DNA of 6,874 nucleotides from JBBQIY01 sp964618405 (GCA_964618405.1 CAZUAY010000207.1:1-6874), one strand, 5' to 3'; numbered from the stretch's first letter, positions 1-5,887 are shown. Translations and numbers: made by a program. Notes: generated by a model not told the origin, from the sequence alone.

Positions 1-313
1 TGGTACAAGGATTGGGGGGCAGGTCAAGGTTGTTTACCTGCCCGTACTCCAGCACGGCCAGCGCCGGCGGGTTGCCACCTGCGATGGGAGCTTGGATGTT
101 GCGGAAGGACTCGGTGTAGCTGCCCTGGGTGACGCCAATTACCTCATACTGGTCCTGCGAGGCGTTGAATTCGGCAATCAGGGTTTGCATCAGTTCGCCG
201 GTAGGGCCACCCAGGCCGTACCAGAATTCGACTTGGGTCTTTTCGGCCAGGGCGACGCTGCCAAGGCTGGCAAGCAACATGACGGTCAGCAACAGAGACA
301 GTAGTTTTTTCAT
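1..313 (-). CDS. Extracellular solute-binding protein of a CUT1 (Ugp/MalE-like) ABC transporter, N-terminal part
   Basis: The gene is cut by the left edge, so only about 104 N-terminal residues are present. It begins ATG at 313 behind a clear GGAGG ribosome binding site 7 bases upstream. Residues 1-23 form a signal peptide (MKKLL, a hydrophobic core, then a signal peptidase I-type ALA|EK site). I see no lipobox cysteine in that segment, which is unusual for a Gram-positive binding protein. The mature part opens with VEFWYGLGGPTGELMQ and continues with IAEFNASQDQYEV, the usual start of family-1 extracellular binding proteins (UgpB type: strand, FWHxxGG, then helix with FN). GNPPALAVLEYGQV matches the next conserved block (PAI or PAL xxV/L xEVG). 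It would capture a sugar, glycerol-3-phosphate or phosphodiester outside the membrane and deliver it to the two permeases encoded just upstream. It is the last visible gene of the operon, whereas the binding protein often comes first in such clusters. Family assignment is confident; substrate is unknown. Confidence 0.88.
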   Translation of the reverse strand, partial: MKKLLSLLLTVMLLASLGSVALAEKTQVEFWYGLGGPTGELMQTLIAEFNASQDQYEVIGVTQGSYTESFRNIQAPIAGGNPPALAVLEYGQVNNLDLPPNPCT

Positions 314-349
314 GATTTACCTCCGTTTTTTTATTTGTACTATATTGAA

Positions 350-379
350 CGCATGCCGGGAAGCTGCCCCGCGCATACG
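350..379 (-). other. Intercistronic stem-loop between the permease and the binding-protein gene
   Basis: On the minus strand the transcript can fold as CGUAUGC, a bulged G, CGGG, a 7-base loop GCAGCUU, CCCG, GCAUGCG. This gives eleven base pairs including one G-U. It starts 14 bases after the stop of the upstream permease gene and ends 37 bases before the binding-protein start. No U-run follows, so it is not a standard terminator. Hairpins in this place in sugar ABC operons are known to help make more binding protein than permease by protecting one segment of the mRNA. That role here is inference. Confidence 0.5.
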
Positions 380-392
380 CTGCACAACGGTG

Positions 393-1280
393 TTATCCTT
401 TGACGCCGGTATCAGAGATGCCCTGAATGAACCATTTTTGCAGGAGGAAGAAAATCACCATCAGCGGCAGGATGGTAAAAGCCGATGCCGCCATCACATA
501 AGCCCAGCGGATGCCGTAGGCGCCGCCCTCGATAAAGTATAGGCGCAGGCCCTGGGAAATGAGGTATTTGTCCGGCCGGGTGGTAATCAGGGAGGGCCAG
601 AGGTAGTTGTTGTAATTGGCCACGAAGGAGAGCAGCCCCATGGTCACAAAGGAAGGCTTGGCGATGGGGAACAGCACATGCCACAGCGTGTGCCAGTGGT
701 TGGCCCCTTCCGACCAGGCCGCCTCCACCAGGCTTTTATTGACCTGCAAAAAGGACTGGCGCACCAGAAAGATGCCAAACATGTTGACGCAGTTGGAGAT
801 AATCAGCCCGGTGTAGGAGTTGAGCAGCTCCATCCGTGCCAGGATGATGTAGGAGGGCACATAGGTGGCTGCTGCCGGTAGCATGTTGGTGGCCATAATC
901 AGGGTAAAGAGCGCGCTCCGCCCGCGGAAGCGCAGCTGGGTCAGCGCGTAGGCAATCAGCGCGGTGTTGAATACCTGGATGGCGACGATGCCCACCGAGG
1001 TAACCAGCGAGTTCATGATGTATTTGCCAAAGGGCGCGCCGTTGTAGGCGGCGGCAAAGTTGCGCCACTCCCAGGTTTCGGGCAGCAGGCGCGGTGGGAA
1101 CTGGCGCACGGCTTCATTTGTTTTTAGCGCACTGGACAACATCCACAGGAAGGGAAAAGCCATGGCGAAGGTAAGCGCGATCAGCAGCACCTGCAGCCCC
1201 ACCTGCTTTAAGGTGGAAAGACCCAGGCGGCGCGTCCTGCCGGACAGCCTGATTTTTTGATTCATTGGTAGTTGACCCAT
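393..1280 (-). CDS. Carbohydrate ABC transporter permease, UgpE/AraQ-like (CUT1 family)
   Basis: Inner-membrane permease of 295 residues, the usual size for this family. It has a basic N-terminus, a first membrane helix near residues 28-50, and about six hydrophobic segments in all. The cytoplasmic EAA loop that contacts the ATPase is intact: EAAWSEGA at about residues 186-193, followed at the usual spacing by HVLFP. Other family signatures are the FPFLWMLSSALKT block after helix 1 and the NYNNYLWP segment near residue 222. It pairs with the UgpA-like permease encoded immediately upstream. Two starts are possible. ATG at 1280 lies inside the end of the upstream gene and has GGGGGT 8 bases before it. 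ATG at 1265 overlaps the upstream stop as ATGA, the classic coupling arrangement, but lacks its own ribosome binding site; it would give 290 residues. Both predict translation coupled to the upstream permease. Stop is TAA at 393-395. Confidence 0.93.
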   Translation of the reverse strand: MGQLPMNQKIRLSGRTRRLGLSTLKQVGLQVLLIALTFAMAFPFLWMLSSALKTNEAVRQFPPRLLPETWEWRNFAAAYNGAPFGKYIMNSLVTSVGIVAIQVFNTALIAYALTQLRFRGRSALFTLIMATNMLPAAATYVPSYIILARMELLNSYTGLIISNCVNMFGIFLVRQSFLQVNKSLVEAAWSEGANHWHTLWHVLFPIAKPSFVTMGLLSFVANYNNYLWPSLITTRPDKYLISQGLRLYFIEGGAYGIRWAYVMAASAFTILPLMVIFFLLQKWFIQGISDTGVKG

Positions 1281-2170
1281 TTTTTAGACCCCCAGAACTG
1301 CAGGATGGACAGGAGGATGGTGATGAACATCAGCACCGCCGCCACCGCTGTCGCTTCCCCCATGTTGTAGTTTTCAAAGGCGTACTGGTAGTAGAGGTAG
1401 AGCAGCGTTCGGGTTGCGCCCGCCGGGCCGCCCTGGGTTAAAATCTGTATCTGGTCATAAGCCTGCAGGGAGGTGATGGTCATCATCACCAGCAGGAAAA
1501 ACGTGGTGGGCGAGATGCCCGGGAAGGTGATGTAGCGGAACTTGTTCCAGGCGTTGGCCCGGTCGATTTCAGCCGCCTCGTACAGCTCTTTGGGCACTTT
1601 TTCGAGGGCAGACAGGTAAAAAATCATGGCATAGCCCAGGCTTTTCCACACCGTCACAATGGAAACGGACACCAGCGCCGTTGCCCGGCTGGACAGCCAT
1701 TTGGATGGGGCGATGCCAAACAGCCCCAGGAGGTAGTTGAGCATGCCGGTATCGGGCTGGAAGAGCCAAATCCATACAATGGATACAGCCACCGTGGGTG
1801 TAACCCAGGGGGAGAAGATGAGCGCGCGGTACAGGGCTTTGCCGCGGAAACTCTTTTGAAAAAGCAGGGCCAGCAGCAGCCCCAGCACAATGGAGGGCAG
1901 CACCGTATACACCGCAAACAACAGCGTGTTGGACAGGGCGCGGCTGAAATTGCGACTCTTGAGGATGTTGACATAGTTGTCGATGGCGACAAAGTTGTAG
2001 TGGGGGCTGATGTAATCCCAGTCCGTCATGCTGATCATCAGCGAGCGGATGATGGGGTATATCCAGAACACCAGCATGGGCAATATGGCCGGCAGGATAA
2101 ACAGCAGCGCTGTCTTGCCGTCCCCTTTTTTGGTTTGCTCGACAAACCTTCGTCTTTGCTTTAATTCCAA
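1262..2170 (-). CDS. Sugar ABC transporter permease, UgpA-like (CUT1 family)
   Basis: Membrane permease of 302 residues that forms the channel with the UgpE-like partner. The N-terminus is basic (KQRRRF), helix 1 covers about residues 20-42 with the family-typical LFILPAILPMLVFWIYPI, and TDWDY follows. FSPWVTPTVAVSIVWIWLF (about 119-137) and the TQGGPAGATRTLLYLYY stretch (about 255-271) are strong UgpA/MalF-type signatures. The EAA loop is at about residues 198-217 (EAAEIDRANAWNKFRYITFP). Its normally invariant glycine is Arg204 (codon CGG, 1561-1559), one base from a Gly codon. The start is TTG at 2170, chosen because AAAGGAGG lies 8 bases upstream and no in-frame ATG has a comparable site. 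It begins 42 bases after the transporter gene upstream and overlaps the next permease, so it is internal to the operon. Substrate cannot be read from the sequence. Confidence 0.94.
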   Translation of the reverse strand: MELKQRRRFVEQTKKGDGKTALLFILPAILPMLVFWIYPIIRSLMISMTDWDYISPHYNFVAIDNYVNILKSRNFSRALSNTLLFAVYTVLPSIVLGLLLALLFQKSFRGKALYRALIFSPWVTPTVAVSIVWIWLFQPDTGMLNYLLGLFGIAPSKWLSSRATALVSVSIVTVWKSLGYAMIFYLSALEKVPKELYEAAEIDRANAWNKFRYITFPGISPTTFFLLVMMTITSLQAYDQIQILTQGGPAGATRTLLYLYYQYAFENYNMGEATAVAAVLMFITILLSILQFWGSKKWVNYQ

Positions 2171-2212
2171 GCGGGTTGCCTCCTTTGTCTGGGTGATCGC
2201 AGGGTGGGATGA

Positions 2213-3736
2213 TTAGCGTGGGTGTTGACCCGATTCTCGGAAGAAGCCGACCACCACCACCAGCAAAATGACGCTGATGGGCAGGGCGGCGATGATGGCG
2301 ACCGTCTGCAGCTGCGCCAGTGTCTGCTCGGAAAACAGCAGGCCAATGGGCAACAGGACGAAGAGGATGGACCAGAACACCATCATGCCCCGGCTGGGCG
2401 TGGGGTCTGTATCCTTGTCCCGGTAGGAGTACTTGGCCATCACCAGTGTGAGGGCGTCAAAGGTGGATGCGTAAAAGAAAATCATGGTGACAATCAGCAC
2501 CACCAGCGACACCGTGGGCAGGGGCAGCGTACGGAAGATTTCGATGATGATTTCGCTCTGCGGGGCGCCCTCGCTCAGCCGCTGCGCGATGTGCAGGCGG
2601 CCGCCCACCTCCAGGTGCAGGCCGTAAGAGCCAAAGACGCTAAAGGAGGTGTAGGTGCCAAGCAGGCCGACCGACAACCCGCCCAGGATGACCTGGCGCA
2701 GCGTTCTACCCTCGGAGATGCGGCCGATGAAGAAGGGGGTGGCCACGCACCAGGCAATCCAGTACGCCCAGTAGAACACCGTCCAGCTCTGGGGGAAGGC
2801 CATGGCGCCGGGCTGTGCCGTCAACCGCAGGGGGTCCATCCAGGTGGCCATGCGCAGGAAGTTGGAACCCATGTTGCCCAGCGCCGTCAGCGCCGTTTCG
2901 ATGGTGTAAATGACATCGCCACCCAGCAGGAACAGCACCAGCAGCGCCACATAGGAAACGATGCACAGGTTGGCCAGGTACGAGATGCCCTTGAAGCTGA
3001 ACAGCACCGCCAGCGAATACACAAAGGCAATCACCAGCAGCACCGCAATGGTGATGCCCTTGGACTGGGGCAGGCCCAGCACCTCGTGCAGCGCCAGGGT
3101 AATCAGCGGTGTGGCCAGGGAAAAGGTGGTTGCCGTGCCGGCCAAAAGGCCAAACACGCCAAACAGGTCGATGCCCTTGCCCAGCAGGCCGTCTGCCCTA
3201 TCCCCAATGATGGGACGGCAAGCCTCGCTGAGCCGCTGGCGCGCGCGGCCTTTCACAAAAAACATGTAGCCATAGGCAGCCGCCGGCAGGATGAAGAAGG
3301 TCCACGGGATGGCACCCCAGTGGAAGAGGGGGTAGGTGGATGCCCACAGGTGGCGCTCCCCCAGCGTCATGCTGCCTACATCCAGCGGCAACGCTGTATA
3401 GTAGAAGGCCCACTCGTGCAGGGCAAAAAAGAGAATGTCCGCCGCCATGGTGGCGGTAAACACCATTGCGCCCCACGAAAAATGCCCGAACCGTGGTTTG
3501 TCAAGGTTGCCCAGGCGGATGTTCCCCCGCTTGCCCAGTGCCACATACAGCGCCAACCCCAGGAACAAAAGCCCCAGCGCCATGTAATACCAGCCAAAGG
3601 TATGGGTGATCCACTCGCGGGTGGATTCGATCACCCCTCTGCTTTGCGTCGGAAACAAAATCAGCAGGGTGCTTAGCGTGGCGATAATGGATAGGGGGAT
3701 AATCAGCACGCCCTTGTCGGTCTTGCGGTTGTCCAT
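2213..3736 (-). CDS. BCCT-family transporter (betaine/choline/carnitine type), probably choline-like substrate
   Basis: Integral membrane carrier of 507 residues with about 12 hydrophobic helices, CaiT-like in length. It has short tails and no long regulatory C-terminus of BetP or BetT type. Family signatures are clear: FHWGAIPW at about 138-145 (helix 4, aromatic box Trp140 and Trp145), and WTVFYWAYWIAW at about 318-329 followed by RISEGRTLR (helix 8, the BCCT hallmark; Trp326 aligns with the key BetP Trp374). In helix 3, the GxGxG of BetP is replaced by TMAAD, putting Asp100 at the place of BetP Gly153. In helix 10, FFYAS (420-424) puts Ala where BetP has the Na2-site Thr467. These features favour a cationic substrate such as choline and proton rather than sodium coupling (inference). 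The open frame extends up to 3847, but ATG at 3736 is chosen because AGGGGAGG lies 6 bases before it and the longer version would overlap the regulator gene with non-membrane sequence. It sits 55 bases after marR and 42 before ugpA-like. Confidence 0.93.
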   Translation of the reverse strand: MDNRKTDKGVLIIPLSIIATLSTLLILFPTQSRGVIESTREWITHTFGWYYMALGLLFLGLALYVALGKRGNIRLGNLDKPRFGHFSWGAMVFTATMAADILFFALHEWAFYYTALPLDVGSMTLGERHLWASTYPLFHWGAIPWTFFILPAAAYGYMFFVKGRARQRLSEACRPIIGDRADGLLGKGIDLFGVFGLLAGTATTFSLATPLITLALHEVLGLPQSKGITIAVLLVIAFVYSLAVLFSFKGISYLANLCIVSYVALLVLFLLGGDVIYTIETALTALGNMGSNFLRMATWMDPLRLTAQPGAMAFPQSWTVFYWAYWIAWCVATPFFIGRISEGRTLRQVILGGLSVGLLGTYTSFSVFGSYGLHLEVGGRLHIAQRLSEGAPQSEIIIEIFRTLPLPTVSLVVLIVTMIFFYASTFDALTLVMAKYSYRDKDTDPTPSRGMMVFWSILFVLLPIGLLFSEQTLAQLQTVAIIAALPISVILLVVVVGFFRESGQHPR

Positions 3737-3766
3737 GAAATGCCTCCCCTGTTGGTGGGTCTGTCC

Positions 3767-3782
3767 GTTGCCCGGGGGCAAC
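3767..3782 (-). other. Short GC-rich palindrome after the regulator gene
   Basis: A 16-base palindrome, GTTGCCC-CC-GGGCAAC on the minus strand, begins 9 bases after the marR stop and ends 30 bases before the BCCT start. It can form a 6-bp stem with a 4-base loop. No U-run follows, so it should not terminate transcription. It may moderate readthrough or RNA decay between the regulator and the transport genes, or it may have no role. Confidence 0.3.
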
Positions 3783-3791
3783 AACATCGTC

Positions 3792-4238
3792 TTATTCGAT
3801 GGAAAGCTCTTTGCGGATGGCCTGCGCCAGCCTGCGGTTGAGCGCAATCATATGGGGCAATTCCTTGCCCAGGGCAGAAAAAGCTGCTTGTTCTGCCTGG
3901 TACAGGTCGTTTAGCAGTTCCTTGGTGTAGGCCTGCCCTGTTTCCGTCAGCCGGATGCGGCGGCTGCGCTGGTCCAACGGGTCTTTTTCGCGGATGACAA
4001 AGCCTTTGGATTCCAGCGTGTTCAGCGTGGAGTTGACCGTCTGCTTGGACAGAGCCAGTTTGTCCACCACCTTGCCTGGTGTGCAGCCTTCGCCCAGTGC
4101 GTCGATGGCATAAAGGGTAAACAGGATATTGCCGGTGATGCCGCGATGGCGCGCCCACTCGTAATACAGGCGGTCCATCGCAAACCAATCATCATACCAG
4201 GTATCAACGGCACGCCGTATCAAAGACGTGTTGTCCAT
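3792..4238 (-). CDS. MarR-family transcriptional regulator
   Basis: A 148-residue protein of typical MarR size. N- and C-terminal helices would form the dimer interface (about 1-30 and 103-148). The winged helix-turn-helix lies at about 34-101: CTPGKVVDKLALSKQTVNSTLNTLESKGFV holds helix 2, the turn and the recognition helix (about 64-76), and the wing is REKDPLDQRSRRIRL with the family-typical D-x-R-x-R (Asp89, Arg91, Arg93). T98-E99-T100-G101 is the usual cap after the wing. MarR proteins usually repress their own operon and release DNA on binding a small ligand. Here the gene is first in the operon and has a promoter with an overlapping quasi-palindrome directly upstream, which fits autorepression lifted by a transported compound or its product. 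Start ATG at 4238 has AAGGA about 8 bases upstream; stop is TAA at 3792-3794. The inducer is unknown. Confidence 0.93.
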   Translation of the reverse strand: MDNTSLIRRAVDTWYDDWFAMDRLYYEWARHRGITGNILFTLYAIDALGEGCTPGKVVDKLALSKQTVNSTLNTLESKGFVIREKDPLDQRSRRIRLTETGQAYTKELLNDLYQAEQAAFSALGKELPHMIALNRRLAQAIRKELSIE

Positions 4239-4285
4239 GTGCGCATTCCTTCATATTCCATATTGTCCTAAATCAGACTGTTTAC

Positions 4286-4315
4286 ATTTTATCATATCGT
4301 ATAAAAATTTGTCAA
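4286..4315 (-). promoter_or_regulatory. Sigma-A-type promoter of the marR-BCCT-ABC operon
   Basis: On the minus strand, a perfect TTGACA (4315-4310) is followed after 18 bases by TAAAAT (4291-4286), which is preceded by TG one base earlier (extended -10, TGaTAAAAT). The -10 lies about 48 bases before the marR start. The region is AT-rich, in contrast to its surroundings. No other good promoter is visible in the gaps between the operon genes, so this probably drives all five. Confidence 0.75.
4287..4306. promoter_or_regulatory. Candidate MarR operator (20-bp inverted repeat)
   Basis: TTTTAT-N8-ATAAAA is a perfect 6-bp inverted repeat of 20 bp total, the size and AT-rich character common for MarR dimers. 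It covers most of the -10 box and half of the -10/-35 spacer, so a bound protein would block RNA polymerase. It lies directly upstream of the regulator gene. No binding evidence is available, and AT-rich DNA can give such repeats by chance. Confidence 0.45.
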
Positions 4316-4392
4316 CAAAAAATACGTTATGATGGTGGGGGTGCCAAACTTGATCATAGCAGGGGTTTTTGAAGGGTTTGCGAAAAGCGTGT

Positions 4393-4420
4393 AAAAAAAG
4401 CGTGCACAGGGCACGCTTTT
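4393..4420 (-). terminator. Rho-independent terminator, stronger for minus-strand transcripts
   Basis: A perfect 10-bp stem AAAAGCGTGC / GCACGCTTTT (4396-4405 and 4411-4420) encloses a 5-base loop. Read on the minus strand the stem is followed by an uninterrupted run of seven T, the expected shape for ending the DUF1697-ydcF transcript coming from the right, about 190 bases after the ydcF-like stop. On the plus strand the tail is TTTTATTT, so weaker termination in that direction is possible. It also separates the second operon from the marR promoter. Confidence 0.85.
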
Positions 4421-4468
4421 ATTTCCTGAATTGTGTAAAAGGGGGAGGGAAAACATAGGGATGGGTTA

Positions 4469-4597
4469 TCTTTGCTTCTTCTTTATCAGCGCTTCTCCCT
4501 CTGCACAAAGAAGCGCTGCGCTGTCTTTGCTGGGGGTGCATAGCCCGGGGGACTTTCAGTCCCCCCGCGCCCCCTGGACAAGGGATCTCATCCCTTG
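4469..4597. repeat. Array of three perfect stem-loops in the intergenic region
   Basis: Three perfect hairpins lie in a row. First: CAGCGCTTCT / AGAAGCGCTG, 10 bp, 4487-4496 with 4509-4518, flanked by the direct repeat TCTTTGCT at 4469-4476 and 4524-4531. Second: GGGGGACT / AGTCCCCC, 8 bp with a 3-base loop, 4547-4565. Third: CAAGGGAT / ATCCCTTG, 8 bp with a 3-base loop, 4579-4597. No open frame or U-runs explain them. The arrangement (C-rich linkers between short-loop stems, placed just after a gene stop) resembles dispersed intergenic hairpin repeats seen in GC-rich Clostridia. Whether it is repeated elsewhere in this genome cannot be seen here. Confidence 0.6.
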
Positions 4598-4613
4598 ACC
4601 CGGCATGGGGGGG

Positions 4614-5285
4614 TTATGCCTCCTCGGGGATCACAAATCGGTCGTAGCCATCCTGCACCAGGCGTTGCCAAGCCTGCCAGATGGCCGAGGGAACGGGGGT
4701 GGGGGCTTGGAAACCTTGCTTGGCATAGACGCGCAGGCGCTGCAAATCGCCCACCATCAGCTCTATCAGTTGGTCGTAGGGGCTATCCGGGGTGGGGTAG
4801 TTTGCAAAGGGGATGGGCGCGGGGTCGACCATCCAATGCACCGCCGGCCATTGTTTGAGGGCGGTGGCCAACGCGCGCCTGGCCATGTAGGGCTTGCAGA
4901 CGATTAGGCCGGTGCGGGGGTGGATGCCCCTCTTTGCCAGCACGCGCCGGCTGAACACAAAGTTTCCCCCCGTGTTGGTGGCTTCCGGCTCCGGCACGAT
5001 GCGGTCTTGTGCTACGCCCAGCGCCATGCAGCGCTTGGCAAACAGCGCAGCCTCCGTTTCCGAAAAGGCATCCTCGGTAATCTTGCCAAAGCCGCCGCTG
5101 CAGACCAGCCAGTCTGCCCTGCCCGCAAGGAACAGCGCGGCGGCATGGTCTGCCACCCGCAAATCGTGGCTGCCGGGGATCAACAGGATGTCCGCATGCG
5201 CGTCCTCTTTTTGATGGGCGGACAAAAAATCATAGATCAGGCGGGCATCCTGTTCGGTTTCTGTGGCGGGTCTTGGTATCTTCAT
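4614..5285 (-). CDS. YdcF-like protein (DUF218 family)
   Basis: About 223 residues, a soluble DUF218 protein with a Rossmann-like fold. Visible blocks, numbered from the upstream Met: ADILLIPGSHDLRVADHAAALF (about 33-54), then WLVCSGGFGK (about 61-70) with the family SGG turn, an acidic SETEAALFAKR helix, LGVAQDRIVPEPEATNTGGNFVFS (about 91-114) with the conserved E-x-x-S/T-x-N-T/C-x-x-N pattern, and LIVCKPYMARRAL (about 129-141). The C-terminal half (YDQLIELMVGDLQRLR ... IWQAWQRL) specifically recalls E. coli YdcF rather than the membrane-anchored SanA/ElyC branch; there is no membrane helix. E. coli YdcF has been reported to bind S-adenosylmethionine, but its reaction is unknown. ATG at 5291 is only 3-4 bases from GGAAGGA, while ATG at 5285 has a better spacing of about 9, so I prefer 5285. 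It follows the DUF1697 gene closely and likely shares its transcript. Confidence 0.85.
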   Translation of the reverse strand: MKIPRPATETEQDARLIYDFLSAHQKEDAHADILLIPGSHDLRVADHAAALFLAGRADWLVCSGGFGKITEDAFSETEAALFAKRCMALGVAQDRIVPEPEATNTGGNFVFSRRVLAKRGIHPRTGLIVCKPYMARRALATALKQWPAVHWMVDPAPIPFANYPTPDSPYDQLIELMVGDLQRLRVYAKQGFQAPTPVPSAIWQAWQRLVQDGYDRFVIPEEA

Positions 5286-5317
5286 CGGCATGGTTCCTTC
5301 CGTTTGATCCGTTCTAT

Positions 5318-5887
5318 TTATATGGGCGTTTCTTTGCCCTTGATCAGGGCCTCTGTTTCCCGCCCCATCTGTACCAGTTTATTCAGGGTGTTGCGGTTGC
5401 GGGTGGTCAGCGTGATGCCCAGTTTCTTTTCCAAAAAGACATTGCTCAGTCGGCTGCGGGCGGCGCTGCCGGGGATCAGCATATAGATACCCCGCTGGGT
5501 GATGGCCAGCTTTTCCTCGCCAAAGTCTGTCTGCAGCAGCGCCTGCGCCTTGTCCTGCGCCAATGGCTCGTTACACAGTGTATAAAACACCCTGTCCTGC
5601 TGCTCCTCCTTGGCAAAGGGATTTTCGGCAAGCAGGGTAGCCACCTCGTCCGCCGTTTTGACCACAACCGGGATGTCGGCGCCGATGTCTTCCTGGATGA
5701 TTTGCTGCACGGACTGTGCCGTTTCTTCCCGGCTGAGCGTTGTGCCCACCATGGCATTGCCGCTTTGGATCCAGGTTTGTACATGCGAAAAACCGTGTTG
5801 CGTAAGCGCCGCGCGCAGCTGTGCCATGGGCACGCGGTTTTTGCCGGTGGGCATGACGCCACGCAAAAAAAGAAGCCAGATATGCAT
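5318..5887 (-). CDS. DUF1697 domain-containing protein
   Basis: A 189-residue soluble protein matching the full length of the DUF1697 family. Diagnostic blocks are LFLRGVMPTGKNRVPMAQLRAAL at about 7-28, FSHVQTWIQSGNAMV at about 33-47 (the QSGN signature), AENPFAKE at about 87-94, and LGITLTTRNRNTLNKLVQM at about 156-174. Structures of family members show two ferredoxin-like halves, but no biochemical function is established and I do not assign one. Start ATG at 5887 has AAAGGAAA about 6 bases upstream. It is the first gene of a two-gene minus-strand unit with the ydcF-like gene, 32 bases before the preferred ydcF start, and it is divergent from the exported-protein gene at 6055. There is no sign of truncation or frameshift. 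Confidence 0.9.
   Translation of the reverse strand: MHIWLLFLRGVMPTGKNRVPMAQLRAALTQHGFSHVQTWIQSGNAMVGTTLSREETAQSVQQIIQEDIGADIPVVVKTADEVATLLAENPFAKEEQQDRVFYTLCNEPLAQDKAQALLQTDFGEEKLAITQRGIYMLIPGSAARSRLSNVFLEKKLGITLTTRNRNTLNKLVQMGRETEALIKGKETPI

Noticed and set aside
14..19. Possible frameshift at a run of six G in the binding-protein gene (the residues after VNNL look unlike the family)
   Set aside because: Only five codons remain beyond the run before the window ends, so a frameshift cannot be told from normal divergence. Reading the left-hand flank would settle it.
325..345. Internal promoter for the binding-protein gene (TATAGT on the minus strand)
   Set aside because: The -10-like hexamer is good but no acceptable -35 lies 16-18 bases upstream, and the upstream bases are used by the hairpin at 350-379.
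2222..3676. A 484-codon open frame on the plus strand opposite the BCCT gene
   Set aside because: Its product is a low-complexity mix of His, Gln, Gly and Asp, as expected when GC-rich codons for hydrophobic residues are read in antisense. It has no family signature and no ribosome binding site, and the minus-strand gene is clear.
3737..3847. A 37-residue N-terminal extension of the BCCT protein
   Set aside because: It overlaps the marR coding end in another frame, has no membrane or family character, and the ATG at 3736 has a strong, well-spaced ribosome binding site.
4316..4392. Possible small RNA or riboswitch upstream of the operon promoter
   Set aside because: No conserved riboswitch core, stable fold or promoter is visible. 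A short direct repeat of AAAAGCGTG near 4383-4405 is explained mostly by the terminator stem.
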